Below the pieces are notes generated by a model. That model did not search any database. It saw only the letters and a program-made list of their open reading frames with translations, and was not told where the DNA came from. A stretch of DNA of 64,000 nt. Origin: Streptococcus anginosus (lineage in GTDB: Bacteria > Bacillota > Bacilli > Lactobacillales > Streptococcaceae). Within the stretch, counting starts at the first letter, position 1. Each line of letters begins with the position of its first letter. Where the stretch lies: positions 1,937,353 to 2,001,352 of the forward strand of contig NZ_CP012719.1 in assembly GCF_001697145.1 (NCBI RefSeq). The letters are read 5' to 3'. A program made the translations under genes and the position numbers. This document shows positions 38,312 through 49,643 of the stretch, piece by piece.

Positions 38312-38968
38312 ATGCAAAATTTTAAATATATTTTTTTCGATTTAGATGGAACACTTGTTGACAGTTCTGTAGGAATCAAGAATGCTTTCCAGCACGCATT
38401 TACTTCACTAAATATCAAAGCCCCTGATAGCAAAGAGCTGGATACTTTCATTGGACCACCTTTAGAAGTTAGTTTCGCTTCTGTAGTGCCAGAGACCAAC
38501 GTCAATCAAGCTATTGCTTTCTTTAGAGAATACTATAAAAATAACGGTGTTTTTGAAGCTCAACTTTACAAGGGTATAAAAGAACTGTTGTTAGAATTAG
38601 AACATTCGGATTACCATGTCTATATTACCACTAGTAAAAATGAACCAATGGCCCATAAAATGGCACAATACCTAGAAATTGATAAACATTTTAATGGTAT
38701 CTTCGGCTCTCTTCCAAATTCTTATCATAAAGCAGATGTTATAACTCGTGCTTTAAATAATTCTCATGCTAATCTTAAGCAATCTATTATTGTTGGGGAT
38801 ACAAAATTTGATATGATTGGTGGAAAATCAGTCGGAATTGCTACTTTAGGAGTTCTGTGGGGATTTGGAAACAAGAAAGAATTAACTGACAATGGGGCAG
38901 ATTTTATCTCAGATTCGCCTCAGAAAATTTTAACAGCTTTGGTAAATAATACTTTACATGAATTGTAA
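38312..38968 (+). CDS. HAD hydrolase, phosphoglycolate phosphatase-like
   Basis: 218 aa. Motif I is FFDLDGTLVDSSVG (residues ~7-20), the Thr motif YITTSKN, and the acid motif IIVGDTKFDMIGG. This is the Gph/PpaX branch of HAD subfamily IA. The ATG has no clear Shine-Dalgarno sequence and is 52 nt after sdaAA. Likely a housekeeping or repair phosphatase; the substrate is not provable from sequence. Confidence 0.8.
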   Translation: MQNFKYIFFDLDGTLVDSSVGIKNAFQHAFTSLNIKAPDSKELDTFIGPPLEVSFASVVPETNVNQAIAFFREYYKNNGVFEAQLYKGIKELLLELEHSDYHVYITTSKNEPMAHKMAQYLEIDKHFNGIFGSLPNSYHKADVITRALNNSHANLKQSIIVGDTKFDMIGGKSVGIATLGVLWGFGNKKELTDNGADFISDSPQKILTALVNNTLHEL

Positions 38969-39038
38969 ACCATCTTTACAATATACAATCAAAGATTCTA
39001 AAACAAACAACTATGTTTACTAAGCCAATCACTCATAG

Positions 39039-39078
39039 AAAAAGACGAATCATTTTTTACTCAATGATTCGTCTTTTT
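39039..39078. terminator. Strong bidirectional terminator
   Basis: AAAAAGACGAATCATT and AATGATTCGTCTTTTT are a perfect 16-bp repeat around a 7-8 nt loop, between the convergent phosphatase and LysM genes. Confidence 0.9.
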
Positions 39079-39105
39079 GTTTACTCATTTATCATAAAAT
39101 TTTGC

Positions 39106-39723
39106 TTAATAGTTCCAAGCTGAAAGACCTTGAGCATTATAAGCACGGTAAGCAGATTGAATCTGATCATCTACTGTTGCTGTTGACCCCCAACCTGGCA
39201 TAGTTTGGAAAAGACCACTAGCTCCTGATGGGTTATAAGCATTTACTTGTCCGTTTGACTCACGAGCAATGATATGTTCCCAAGTTGATGCTGGGACACC
39301 TGTCAATTCTGCCATACGAGCAGCTGCATAAGATCCCGTAGCACCAGCAGTATTTCCATTAGGAAGAACAACATTTGAAGAAGTGTTTGCAGCCGGTTGC
39401 GAATAGGTAGTGGAAGCAGCAGGTGCGTTATATGTCACATCTTCATAAGTTACAGCTTCTTCTGTTGTAGTTTCTGTTGAAACTTCTGAATTTTTCTCTT
39501 CATCAAGTTCTAAAATTTGCCCAACTTTAATCAAGTCAGGATTTTCAATTTTATTGAGCTCAACAATTTTTTCAACTGATGTGTTTTTTTCTTTAGCGAT
39601 TTCTGATAAAGTGTCACCTGATTTAACAGTATAAGATTCAGCACTTGCAATAGCTCCCGTTGCAAAAAAAGCAACTGCCGTAAAAAGTCCTGATAAAGTC
39701 CATTTCATTGATTTTGTATTCAT
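39106..39723 (-). CDS. Secreted LysM protein with transglycosylase-like C-terminus
   Basis: 205 aa. Signal peptide to about residue 28 (AIASA-ESY), LysM domain (residues ~29-75, [27 protein letters not shown]), a linker rich in T, E and S, and a C-terminal domain. That domain carries [29 protein letters not shown], resembling soluble lytic transglycosylases with the catalytic glutamate in RESNG. Probably a peptidoglycan-remodelling enzyme. A TGTAATCTTTGTAAT direct repeat lies upstream on the minus strand. GGAG is 14 nt from the ATG, longer than usual. Confidence 0.8.
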   Translation of the reverse strand: MNTKSMKWTLSGLFTAVAFFATGAIASAESYTVKSGDTLSEIAKEKNTSVEKIVELNKIENPDLIKVGQILELDEEKNSEVSTETTTEEAVTYEDVTYNAPAASTTYSQPAANTSSNVVLPNGNTAGATGSYAAARMAELTGVPASTWEHIIARESNGQVNAYNPSGASGLFQTMPGWGSTATVDDQIQSAYRAYNAQGLSAWNY

Positions 39724-39831
39724 GTATATATCAATTTCTCCTTTTTTCGTATAATACTATATTACACATAAAATATTACTTTAATCTTATAATTGTATTA
39801 CAAAGATTACAGAAATATTGATTTTATACGC

Positions 39832-39858
39832 AAAAAACGCCCTTCAAGGCGTTTTTTA
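39832..39858 (-). terminator. Terminator of the ECF operon
   Basis: AAAAAACGCC loop GGCGTTTTTT, a perfect 10-bp stem, 22 nt after the ecfT stop. Confidence 0.9.
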
Positions 39859-39879
39859 GCTAACAATAATATAAGTTTT

Positions 39880-40674
39880 TTAACTTTTTAAGAAAAATAA
39901 CATCAAACCTAAAGCAAACATGATAAAAATAGAAAGGGTATCTGCTTTTTTCCACCTCAATTGACGATAACGACTTCTTCCTACACCACCTTGATAACCT
40001 CTCGCTTCCATAGCAGTTGCCAAAGCATCCGCACGTTTAAAGCTAGAAGCAAATAACGGAATTAAAATCGGAATAATTGATTTTACTTTTTGAACAATAT
40101 TTCCTTCACCAAAATCAACCCCACGCGCCCTTTGAGCATTCATAATCCGTGTCGTATCATCCATCAAAGTAGGAACGAAACGTAAACTCATTGATAACAT
40201 CAACCCTATTTCATGAACGGGTACCTTTAATGATACTAAAGGCTGCAATAATGATTCAACTGCGTCTGCCAAACTAAGTGGCATTGTTGTTAAAGTCAAT
40301 AAGGTAGAGAATATAATAATTAAAAGAAAACGACTAAAAATGATACCCGCCTGAGCCAGACCTACTTCAGTAATTCTAATAAAGCCAAATTGAAATAAAG
40401 TCGTGCCACCAGATGTAAAAAGTAGTTGAAACAAAGTAGTAAAAGCAATCAAAAAGACCATAGATCTTAATCCTTTAAGGAAAAAGCCTAAAGGAATCTT
40501 GGAAAGTCCAACTAATAATATTGTAAAGACGAATAATAGTCCATTTGTTACAATATTATTTGCCAAAAAGATAATTAAAATAAAGAGAAACATTGACAAA
40601 AGTTTGCTGCGAGGATCTAATCGATGAATGATTGAATTTCCAGAAACATATCGCCCCAAAATCATACTATCCAT
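39880..40674 (-). CDS. ecfT: ECF transporter transmembrane component EcfT
   Basis: 264 aa with five to six membrane helices and the coupling motifs ARG ([10 protein letters not shown] and [10 protein letters not shown]) that contact the ATPases. It is the shared membrane subunit of energy-coupling factor vitamin transporters; substrate-binding S components are encoded elsewhere. Overlaps ecfA2 by 8 nt. Confidence 0.95.
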   Translation of the reverse strand: MDSMILGRYVSGNSIIHRLDPRSKLLSMFLFILIIFLANNIVTNGLLFVFTILLVGLSKIPLGFFLKGLRSMVFLIAFTTLFQLLFTSGGTTLFQFGFIRITEVGLAQAGIIFSRFLLIIIFSTLLTLTTMPLSLADAVESLLQPLVSLKVPVHEIGLMLSMSLRFVPTLMDDTTRIMNAQRARGVDFGEGNIVQKVKSIIPILIPLFASSFKRADALATAMEARGYQGGVGRSRYRQLRWKKADTLSIFIMFALGLMLFFLKS

Positions 40675-41506
40675 GTAGTAACTCCTTAAATTCTTCTATG
40701 GTGATAGGTAAATACGGAAGAGTTAACCCTCTATTTTTTAATTCTTGTACAAATTTTGTAATTTTAGGGACTCCTAGTTGAATACTTTCCATAAATGCTA
40801 CATCTTGAAAAACTTGCCGAGGCTCTCCGCTTTTGACTAATCTTCCTTTTTCCATCACATAAACCGTATCTGCAAAATTAGCAACATCATCCATCAAATG
40901 CGTTACCAAAACAATGGTCATTCCTGCTTCATGTAATCGTTTAAATAAACTCATCAATTCTTTTCGTCCAGCAGGATCTAAGCCTGCTGTTGGCTCATCC
41001 AATACAAGAATATCTGGCTCCATGGCTAGGATACCAGCTATGGCTACTCGACGCATTTGTCCCCCAGACAGTTCAAACGGGCTTCGTTCAAATAATTCTT
41101 CTGAAATTCCGACAAGAGTTAATTTTTCACGTGCTACACGTTCAGCGTCTTCCTTTGATATTCCAAAATTTTGTGGACCAAAAGCAACATCTTTTAAAAC
41201 GGTCTCATCAAAAATCTGACTTTCAGCAAACTGAAAAACTAGGCCTACTTTTCTACGTACTTGTTTAATATCTTTGTTTACAGATGTGGAAGTAATTTTG
41301 ACATCATCAATCACAACACTTCCTTCAGTTGGGACTAAAAGCCCATTCAGCAATTGTAAAATAGTTGATTTTCCACTACCTGTATGACCAACCAAAGCAG
41401 TATATGAGCCATCTTTTATTTCTAAATTGACTTCAAAAAGGGCAGGACCCTCAAAGGGAGTGCCTGCTTGATAAGTATAACTTACATTTTCTAAAGTGAT
41501 TCCCAT
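40667..41506 (-). CDS. ecfA2: ECF transporter ATPase EcfA2
   Basis: 279 aa. Walker [10 protein letters not shown] (~residue 40), signature [14 protein letters not shown], Walker [14 protein letters not shown], and the C-terminal extension typical of ECF ATPases. It pairs with EcfA1 to power vitamin uptake. Overlaps both neighbours (16 nt with ecfA1). Confidence 0.95.
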   Translation of the reverse strand: MGITLENVSYTYQAGTPFEGPALFEVNLEIKDGSYTALVGHTGSGKSTILQLLNGLLVPTEGSVVIDDVKITSTSVNKDIKQVRRKVGLVFQFAESQIFDETVLKDVAFGPQNFGISKEDAERVAREKLTLVGISEELFERSPFELSGGQMRRVAIAGILAMEPDILVLDEPTAGLDPAGRKELMSLFKRLHEAGMTIVLVTHLMDDVANFADTVYVMEKGRLVKSGEPRQVFQDVAFMESIQLGVPKITKFVQELKNRGLTLPYLPITIEEFKELLHG

Positions 41507-42318
41507 AAATAATCCTGCAATTCTTTTTCTGTTAAATAGCGCTCTGGCAATTGAAAGCCTGAATTCAGCAAAGTTGCTTTTACTTGATTTGTAAAAGGTT
41601 CATCTAAACCTAAATCTTCTAAATCCACTCGTGAGAAAAGCTCACTTGGTGTGCTGGTTGATTCCACCTGACCTTCCTTCATCACCAAAACTCGGTCACT
41701 AAGAGCCACCTCATCCAAATCATGCGTGATAGAAATAACAGTCATTCCATGTCGATCTTTAATCTTTTTAACTGTCTGGATCAACTCTAAACGCCCTTCC
41801 GGATCCAACATACTAGTTGCTTCATCTAAAATAATGATGTCAGGACGCAAAGCAACCACACCAGCAATAGCCACACGCTGCTTTTGCCCACCTGAAAGTC
41901 TTGCAGGTTCACGCTCTTTAAAATCTTGCATTCCAACAATGTCTAATGCTTCTTGAACTCTGTCAAACATTATTTGGTAATCCATTCCTTGATTTTCCAA
42001 ACCAAAGGCAACATCATCCTCAACAGTCGCCCCCACAAATTGATTATCTGGATTTTGAAAAACCATCCCAATATGCTGGCGCTTTTCCCATACATTTTCA
42101 AGAGTTAATTTATCTCCATCAATGATAATCTCGCCACTTTCTGCCTCCAACAAGCCATCTATTAAACGAATCGTCGTAGACTTGCCACTGCCATTATGCC
42201 CCACAATAGACAGCCACTCTCCTTGTTTCACGTGAAACGTCACATCCTTGAGAATATAATCATCTGCATGATGATCGTATTTATACTTTAAATGCTGAAC
42301 TTCAATGATATTTTTCAT
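41491..42318 (-). CDS. ecfA1: ECF transporter ATPase EcfA1
   Basis: 275 aa from the ATG at 42318 ([14 protein letters not shown]); the upstream extension to 42369 overlaps pgsA and is unlikely. Walker [10 protein letters not shown], signature [14 protein letters not shown], Walker [14 protein letters not shown]. The second Walker B glutamate is present. A parS-like palindrome lies inside the gene at 42224-42239. Confidence 0.95.
   Translation of the reverse strand: MKNIIEVQHLKYKYDHHADDYILKDVTFHVKQGEWLSIVGHNGSGKSTTIRLIDGLLEAESGEIIIDGDKLTLENVWEKRQHIGMVFQNPDNQFVGATVEDDVAFGLENQGMDYQIMFDRVQEALDIVGMQDFKEREPARLSGGQKQRVAIAGVVALRPDIIILDEATSMLDPEGRLELIQTVKKIKDRHGMTVISITHDLDEVALSDRVLVMKEGQVESTSTPSELFSRVDLEDLGLDEPFTNQVKATLLNSGFQLPERYLTEKELQDYLWESL
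42224..42239. promoter_or_regulatory. parS-like site 2
   Basis: TGTTTCACGTGAAACG matches the parS consensus TGTTTCACGTGAAACA at 15 of 16 bases. It is inside ecfA1, about 21 kb from parB. Confidence 0.85.
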
Positions 42319-42319
42319 A

Positions 42320-42859
42320 TTATCTAAATGTATCTTTAAAAAGATAGGCACTTCCTTTGAAGTAGTCATAACCCGAATAAATCGTAAAAATCAATGCAAT
42401 ATATAGCAAAACTTGTCCTAGCAGTGTCCAGTGCAATAACAGAAAAATAATGGAAAACATCTGCGTAAATGTTTTTATTTTCCCTGGCATAGCAGCAGCT
42501 AAGACTGTCCCTCCAGTTTCAACCAACAATAGCCGCAAACCTGTCACAGCTAACTCACGACAGATGATAACTGCAACAACCCAAGCAGGTGCTATATTCA
42601 TTTCAATCAACATAATAAAAGCTGACATGACCAATAACTTATCTGCCATCGGATCAGCAAATTTCCCAAAATTTGTTACAACCTTCCATTTACGAGCCAA
42701 ATATCCATCCAAATAATCTGTAATGCTGGCTACTGCAAAAATAATCGCTGCAAAGACATGCATTCCAACAGAGTGACCCAAGGATAGTACTAAAATAAAA
42801 ATTGGAATTAAAGCAATCCGTAACAAAGTTAAAGCATTAGGAATATTTTCTTTTTTCAT
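42320..42859 (-). CDS. pgsA: CDP-diacylglycerol--glycerol-3-phosphate 3-phosphatidyltransferase
   Basis: 179 aa membrane enzyme. The CDP-alcohol phosphotransferase motif is visible as DYLDGYLARKWKVVTNFGKFADPMADK (residues ~43-69). It makes phosphatidylglycerol phosphate, the first committed step to phosphatidylglycerol and hence lipoteichoic acid precursors. Located directly between rodZ-like and ecfA1. Confidence 0.95.
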   Translation of the reverse strand: MKKENIPNALTLLRIALIPIFILVLSLGHSVGMHVFAAIIFAVASITDYLDGYLARKWKVVTNFGKFADPMADKLLVMSAFIMLIEMNIAPAWVVAVIICRELAVTGLRLLLVETGGTVLAAAMPGKIKTFTQMFSIIFLLLHWTLLGQVLLYIALIFTIYSGYDYFKGSAYLFKDTFR

Positions 42860-42869
42860 TTTCTTTTCC

Positions 42870-43691
42870 TTAATTGTTTATTATAAGTGTAATTGTACCT
42901 GTCAAACTTGTCAAGCCTGACGTATCAATCTGTTGATTATCAATTGTAATGGTCACACCTTGAACTACACCAAGAGTAATTGTTGAAGTGGTCCCTGGAG
43001 AGATTGTAGTTGACACACTTTGATTCTCAGGACTTAATGTTGCCCCACCTTCTAAGTCTGTACCTGTAACACTTACCCAACTAGTTGCATCAGTAACTGA
43101 TAGTTTTAAATTGACAGAGGTGGTTGCACCTGTCAAGGTTGCTGTCAAGTTGTTACCATTTCCTGATACAGTCAAATTTGTATTTGAACTGCCAGAAGAT
43201 TCACTAGAAGTTGCCTCACTAGTCGAACTAGAAGAAGTAGTTGTCTGTTTGTTTACAACACTATAACTTGATGAAGGAGTGGTTGTTAATGAGTTATGGT
43301 GAACGTATGTCCAAACATAATAACTAACAAAAGATAAAATAGCTAATGCAAGAATCGTCAGATAAAATAATGGTAAAAAAGAAGTTTGTTGTTTTTTTGT
43401 TCTTCGACTTCTAAAATTCTCTTCCTCATCAACATCCACTTCATCATAAGTAATCATGTTTCCTTCTTCATAAGCATCAAGAATAATTCGCTCATCTAAA
43501 TCAACAGCCCAAGCATATTTTCTTAGAAAAGAACGAGCATAGAAGGGACTGGGAAGACGATCAAAATCATCAGCTTCCATAGCTTCCAGTAGCTCTAACT
43601 GAATATCTGTTTTCTTTTGTAAATCTTCCAAGCTCATTCCTTGATTAATACGAGCTAACCTCAGGACTTCACCGATTGTTTTCTTTCTCAT
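42870..43691 (-). CDS. rodZ: RodZ-like protein (HTH_25 and DUF4115)
   Basis: 273 aa from the ATG at 43691. N-terminal Xre-type helix-turn-helix (residues ~5-70, VLRLARINQGMSLEDLQKKTDI), one membrane helix (~residues 103-122, PLFYLTILALAILSFVSYYVW), a serine-rich linker, and a C-terminal beta domain (DUF4115). RodZ connects the cell-shape machinery to the membrane; in streptococci it is linked to peripheral wall synthesis. Confidence 0.85.
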   Translation of the reverse strand: MRKKTIGEVLRLARINQGMSLEDLQKKTDIQLELLEAMEADDFDRLPSPFYARSFLRKYAWAVDLDERIILDAYEEGNMITYDEVDVDEEENFRSRRTKKQQTSFLPLFYLTILALAILSFVSYYVWTYVHHNSLTTTPSSSYSVVNKQTTTSSSSTSEATSSESSGSSNTNLTVSGNGNNLTATLTGATTSVNLKLSVTDATSWVSVTGTDLEGGATLSPENQSVSTTISPGTTSTITLGVVQGVTITIDNQQIDTSGLTSLTGTITLIINN

Positions 43692-43749
43692 ACACACTAG
43701 CCTTCTTTCTATTAAACACTATTTTACCAAATTTCATCAAAACATGAAA

Positions 43750-45045
43750 TTATTTTGGAAAAATAGTAAAATCAATCATTTCACAAGAATCAATAAAATG
43801 ATGTCCTATTTCAATCACATCAACTAAACTAATTGTCTGTAATAATTTTGGTAAATCAAATAGATTATCCCCTTCTGAAAAGGTTTCGTATTGAGTGGCA
43901 ATATATTCTAATGAGTTCAGTCCATGTAAAAAATCACCAAACATTTCACTTTTTATAATATCAAGATGCTCTTCTGTTACATCAGGGTCTTTTTCAAAAT
44001 TACGAATCGCAGAACGAAATTGGTGAGATAGAGTAACTGGTTCACTAGTATCCATTGTCAACATCACAAAGTGAAAATCTTTTTCTACCTCAACTTCTAA
44101 CGATAGAGAGTTGTCTATTTTTCCAACTTCGTAAAGCTCTTGAAATCTTTTAGATGTCCAGCCAAACATCATTGCAAATAGCAGTTTTAAACCAATTTTA
44201 TAACGAAATAAATCAACTTCCGCTAACGATTGATTTCCACGTAACCCGATTGCTAGTTTAGAACTTGCCACTTCCATTCGAACACTCCCAGTAGAAATAA
44301 CAGGATTTAACGCAAGGGGAAAACGTCTAATCAAACTTGCTTCATCAATCCCCTTCAAAGATTCGTGTTGTTCCTGAATAACAGCAATGGTCTTTTCTAA
44401 GTCAAAATTACCAATCAGCAGTAAACTCATATTAGATGGATGGTAAAAGGTTTCAAAGTTTTCATCCAAATCCTCAACAGTTATTTCTGCAATTGATTCA
44501 ACGCTTCCTGCAATATCTTCTGCCAATGGAGTGTCTGGATAAAGATTTGCTAAAGTGTGAAAAAACAGGTAATAATCTGGATTGTCTTTGTACATATCAA
44601 TTTCTTGCTGGATAATTCCCTGTTCACGTTGAACAGATTCTTCTGTGAAATAAGCATTTTCTAGTAAACTTTGCAACAATCTCACATTTTCTAAAACATT
44701 GTCCGTCGCCGAAAAAAGATAACTGGTCTTAGTAAAACTTGTAAAGGCATTGCTCTCAGCACCTAATTCAACAAATTGTTGTAAAAGATCTTGACCATTT
44801 TCATCCTCAAATAATTTATGTTCCAAAAAATGTGCAACTCCTGCAGGGTATTGAACAGCTTGATTAGAACCACGCGGAATAAAAGAAGTATCAATTGAGC
44901 CAAAATTTGCTGTCATAATCCCATAAGTTTCATTGAAATCTCGTTTGGGTAAAAGAAATACTTTTAGACCATTTCGTAAAGTAGTCTGATAGACTGCTTC
45001 TCCAACTGCTGGATAATCCTTCCTCTCCATTTTTAAAGTTTGCAT
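43750..45045 (-). CDS. ymfH: M16 family metallopeptidase, catalytic-type (YmfH-like)
   Basis: 431 aa from the ATG at 45045 (AAGGAAAATA upstream); the longer frame overlaps the upstream gene. The inverted zinc motif HFLEH is present (~residue 58) in GVAHFLEHKLFE. M16 peptidases work as pairs of one active and one inactive chain, and the upstream gene is the inactive type. Start and stop overlap (TAATG) with that gene. Confidence 0.88.
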   Translation of the reverse strand: MQTLKMERKDYPAVGEAVYQTTLRNGLKVFLLPKRDFNETYGIMTANFGSIDTSFIPRGSNQAVQYPAGVAHFLEHKLFEDENGQDLLQQFVELGAESNAFTSFTKTSYLFSATDNVLENVRLLQSLLENAYFTEESVQREQGIIQQEIDMYKDNPDYYLFFHTLANLYPDTPLAEDIAGSVESIAEITVEDLDENFETFYHPSNMSLLLIGNFDLEKTIAVIQEQHESLKGIDEASLIRRFPLALNPVISTGSVRMEVASSKLAIGLRGNQSLAEVDLFRYKIGLKLLFAMMFGWTSKRFQELYEVGKIDNSLSLEVEVEKDFHFVMLTMDTSEPVTLSHQFRSAIRNFEKDPDVTEEHLDIIKSEMFGDFLHGLNSLEYIATQYETFSEGDNLFDLPKLLQTISLVDVIEIGHHFIDSCEMIDFTIFPK

Positions 45046-46292
45046 TATTTTCCTTCCATAAAATAAATCGCTTGTAGCCTGAGTTGTGTTGCAGCAACAA
45101 TGATATCTTCTCGGCTGACTGCTTCTAAAGCATTTAGCCAAACAGCAATTGGCATAAATATTTTCTGCAAAACAGATGCCATATAAGCTTGTTCTATCAA
45201 CGTATTTTGCCTATCTAAAGAAAGGAGCATCGTATTTCGTAGCATTTTTTTGGTCTGATTTAACGCCTCATCAGTAAAATGTCCGTTTTTTAAATCTGCA
45301 ATTTGTCGATAAATTAAACTCACTGTTTTTGTTCGATTTTTCCTATCAATTCCAGCATAAATACGCATCATACCCGAAAAAATATCAATACTACTTGAAA
45401 TTGTATAAGCTAGACCCTCTTTTTCCCGAACATTAACAAATAATTTTGAATGAGCAAAGCCACCTAAAAGTCCGTTCAATACAATAAGAGGGATATGAGT
45501 CTTATCACCATATTGAGCAGAAAAATGATATCCTAATTCAACAATAGATTGATGAGCATCTTTTCGCTCCAATGATTCTTTTAAAACATTCGAAAATTTT
45601 TGATGATAATGCAGTTGCAAACTAAGTTGACGCGGCTGTAAACCAAAGGTTTTAATATGTTCACAGACTTCAATCTCATTAAAATCACCCATAAAAAAGA
45701 TGTCAATTTTATCATTTTGAAGCATTTTTTGAAAAATAGCAAAACTACTTTCTGGTGTTTCCTTGTCAACTAAGTCTGGCGTAGCTAAACGAGGAGTTTT
45801 CATTTCCTTTTCTGTATAAAATAATTTATTCAGCTCTTGATGCGCGTGATAAAAATGATCTTCAATTTCAGCTTTTAAATCATTGAGTACATTCTTTTTT
45901 TCAATTTCAAAAACAGCCTGATTAAAAGCTCCTTCATTCGCTAAAGGTTTTAACAAGCTATCCTTTAAAAAATCAAGTATCTCTCCTGTTAGTGTATTTT
46001 TTCGACTTAAAAATGCATCGCTAACAAAAGAGATATTTAAATCCACGTAATGTATTAGTCCTCTGCGTGATAATCCCGTTGAAAAGTTGGCACCATAAAG
46101 AGTTGCTAATCGTTCACGAAAAATCTGCGAAGTTGGATAGATTTCATTAGCTGTTTCAAGCATACTTGCAACCAGCACGCGCCCCGCTATCGTATCCGTA
46201 GACATCGGAGCTGAAAACCTCATTTTTATTCGATTCGTTTTAAATTTTTTGGATGTTATAAAATGGAGATCTACTCCAGAAACCAGCTCCAT
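45045..46292 (-). CDS. ymfF: M16 family peptidase-like protein, non-catalytic type (YmfF-like)
   Basis: 415 aa from the second ATG (46292), which has GAGGG just upstream; the first ATG (46304) overlaps that binding site. M16 fold but no HxxEH zinc motif at the expected place (AGRVLVASMLETANEI), so it is likely the non-catalytic partner of the YmfH-like enzyme. In Bacillus the ymf cluster stands near rodZ and pgsA, as here. Confidence 0.85.
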   Translation of the reverse strand: MELVSGVDLHFITSKKFKTNRIKMRFSAPMSTDTIAGRVLVASMLETANEIYPTSQIFRERLATLYGANFSTGLSRRGLIHYVDLNISFVSDAFLSRKNTLTGEILDFLKDSLLKPLANEGAFNQAVFEIEKKNVLNDLKAEIEDHFYHAHQELNKLFYTEKEMKTPRLATPDLVDKETPESSFAIFQKMLQNDKIDIFFMGDFNEIEVCEHIKTFGLQPRQLSLQLHYHQKFSNVLKESLERKDAHQSIVELGYHFSAQYGDKTHIPLIVLNGLLGGFAHSKLFVNVREKEGLAYTISSSIDIFSGMMRIYAGIDRKNRTKTVSLIYRQIADLKNGHFTDEALNQTKKMLRNTMLLSLDRQNTLIEQAYMASVLQKIFMPIAVWLNALEAVSREDIIVAATQLRLQAIYFMEGK

Positions 46293-46467
46293 AGTGTCCC
46301 TCATGTTCTTTTAATATTGACTTCTATTATATCACGAAACGACTCCTAATTTCTCCTTCAAGCTTTATTCTTTCAACTTAAAACGTTTTCTTAATGGTGT
46401 GATTGTGATAATTCTAATATCATCTTTTCATCTAATTATGATATAATGACAAAGATCGAGGTGAATT

Positions 46468-46845
46468 ATGAAATATAAATTATTTGATGACTACATCACC
46501 CTACAAGCTTTATTAAAAGAAGTCGGAATCATTCAAAGTGGTGGTGCTATTAAAAGTTTTCTTCAAGAAAATCAAGTTTATTTTAATGGAGAGCTCGAAA
46601 CTCGCCGCGGAAAGAAAATTCGCATTGGCGATACTATTACTCTCCCAAATCAAAAATTAGAAATACTGCTGACTGCACCAAATGAAGAGGAAAGGGGGGA
46701 GCATGAAAAAGAGCTTTTAGAAAAAAGACGAGTTGCCACCCTTGTAAAAGAAATGAACAAAAATATCAAAAAAAGTAAATCGACAACAAGTCTGAGAACC
46801 AATAAATCGGATAAAAAGACTCCTATCCGCTTCCCAGGTATTTAA
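46468..46845 (+). CDS. yaaA: S4 domain protein YaaA
   Basis: 125 aa. S4-like RNA-binding domain (residues ~10-70, [44 protein letters not shown]) and a basic C-terminal tail rich in lysine. YaaA is encoded before recF in many Firmicutes; a role in ribosome biogenesis is suspected. Its stop is 1 nt before recF, implying coupled translation. GAGGTGA precedes the ATG and an extended -10 (TGATATAAT) lies near 46440. Confidence 0.9.
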   Translation: MKYKLFDDYITLQALLKEVGIIQSGGAIKSFLQENQVYFNGELETRRGKKIRIGDTITLPNQKLEILLTAPNEEERGEHEKELLEKRRVATLVKEMNKNIKKSKSTTSLRTNKSDKKTPIRFPGI

Positions 46846-46846
46846 T

Positions 46847-47944
46847 ATGTGGTTAAAAAAGTTACAAATTCAACATTTTCGTAATTATGAAGCAACTGAA
46901 ATAGATTTTCATTCTGGTCTCAATATTTTTCTAGGCCAAAATGCTCAAGGAAAAACAAATATCTTGGAAGCCATCTATTTTCTTGCATTGACACGAAGTC
47001 ATCGAACTCGTTCAGACAAAGATTTAATTTATTTCTCCAAAGACACCCTAAAAATATCTGGACAACTTGTCAAGCAAACGGGGAAAATCTCTTTAGAGAT
47101 TGACTTGACACCTAAAGGAAGAATTACAAAGGTTAATCATCTAAAACAAAGCAAACTATCTGATTATGTTGGAAATATGAATGTTATTTTATTTGCTCCA
47201 GAAGATTTACAGTTGATTAAAGGAGCTCCAGCCCTTAGACGAAAATTTATTGATATAGAATTGGGGCAAATTAAGCCAATCTATTTATCTGATTTATCAC
47301 ATTACCACCATGTTTTAAAACAAAGAAATACTTATTTAAAAACAGCAAAAACAATAGATGAGACTTTTTTAGCAGTTTTAGATGATCAACTAGTGGAATT
47401 TGGTTGTCGTGTTATGCAGCATCGGATAGAATTTCTCAAAAAATTAGAGCACTTTGGTCAACAAAAACATTTGGAACTCTCAAGTCATTTAGAAAACTTA
47501 ACCATTAAGTACTGCTCTTCTGTTCCACTTTCAGATTCCAATAAGTTAAAAGAATCCTTCCAAATTGCATTAAAGCAAAGCCGTAGTAGAGATTTATTTA
47601 AAAAAAATACTGGAGTTGGTCCCCATCGAGATGATATTGCTTTTTGTATCAATGACATGAATGCCAATTTTGGTAGTCAAGGACAACATCGAAGTGTGGT
47701 TTTATCTCTCAAACTGGCAGAAATTGAGCTCATGGAAACTGTTACTAAAGAAAAACCAATTCTTCTACTTGACGATGTTATGAGTGAACTTGACAATAGT
47801 CGTCAACTTAATTTACTTGAAACTATTTCTCAAAATATCCAAACATTTATGACAACAACAACTCTAGAACATCTACAAAACGTGCCTTCTAATATTAAAA
47901 TTTTCTCAATTCATGAAGGACATTTAACTGAAGATAAGGTGTAA
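46847..47944 (+). CDS. recF: DNA replication and repair protein RecF
   Basis: 365 aa SMC-like ATPase. Walker A is [18 protein letters not shown] (~residues 30-47), the signature [17 protein letters not shown], and Walker [14 protein letters not shown]. It loads RecA at gapped DNA with RecO and RecR. The gene follows yaaA directly and ends at a hairpin (47953-47986). Confidence 0.97.
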   Translation: MWLKKLQIQHFRNYEATEIDFHSGLNIFLGQNAQGKTNILEAIYFLALTRSHRTRSDKDLIYFSKDTLKISGQLVKQTGKISLEIDLTPKGRITKVNHLKQSKLSDYVGNMNVILFAPEDLQLIKGAPALRRKFIDIELGQIKPIYLSDLSHYHHVLKQRNTYLKTAKTIDETFLAVLDDQLVEFGCRVMQHRIEFLKKLEHFGQQKHLELSSHLENLTIKYCSSVPLSDSNKLKESFQIALKQSRSRDLFKKNTGVGPHRDDIAFCINDMNANFGSQGQHRSVVLSLKLAEIELMETVTKEKPILLLDDVMSELDNSRQLNLLETISQNIQTFMTTTTLEHLQNVPSNIKIFSIHEGHLTEDKV

Positions 47945-47952
47945 ACTAGATA

Positions 47953-47986
47953 TTAACACGCTTTACATGTTTGTAAAGTGTGTTAA
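47953..47986. repeat. Long hairpin TTAACACGCTTTACA / TGTAAAGTGTGTTAA
   Basis: A 15-bp stem with a single G-T pair around TGTT, 8 nt after recF. There is no T run. A near-copy lies between htrA and parB (63181-63216), and shorter cores occur at 35712 and 38281. Confidence 0.7.
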
Positions 47987-47990
47987 TTAT

Positions 47991-48022
47991 AAAAGCTCTG
48001 CATTATCTACTGCAGAGCTTTT
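47991..48022. terminator. Bidirectional terminator between recF and guaB
   Basis: AAAAGCTCTGCA and TGCAGAGCTTTT, a perfect 12-bp stem around an 8-nt loop, between convergent genes. Confidence 0.9.
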
Positions 48023-48032
48023 ATAATAAATC

Positions 48033-49532
<1,500 letters not shown>

Positions 49533-49567
49533 TTATTGATTGAGCACAGCTCGTATTTATTGTTAAT

Positions 49568-49595
49568 ATGATACCATTCTATCTGTATTTGTCAA
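49568..49595 (-). promoter_or_regulatory. guaB promoter
   Basis: Minus strand: TTGACA (49595-49590), 16 nt, TATCAT (49573-49568), about 50 nt before the guaB start. Confidence 0.65.
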
Positions 49596-49607
49596 TCACT
49601 ATTATCT

Positions 49608-49632
49608 AAAAAACCATCACTTTTAGTGACAG
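49608..49632 (-). terminator. Terminator of trpS
   Basis: Minus strand: CTGTCACT loop AGTGATGG then TTTTTT, 12 nt after the trpS stop. Confidence 0.8.
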
Positions 49633-49643
49633 TCTTTCTTAAT

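Noticed and set aside
39780..39830. WalR/VicR box upstream of the 205-aa LysM gene
   Set aside because: TGTAATCTTTGTAAT has the right half-sites but a 3-nt spacer instead of the established 5 nt, and no matching site is clear at the other LysM gene.
46375..46400. CiaR box on the minus strand before the ymfF gene (CTTAAA ... CTTAAT)
   Set aside because: The spacer is 7 nt rather than 5 nt and no promoter lies at the proper distance.
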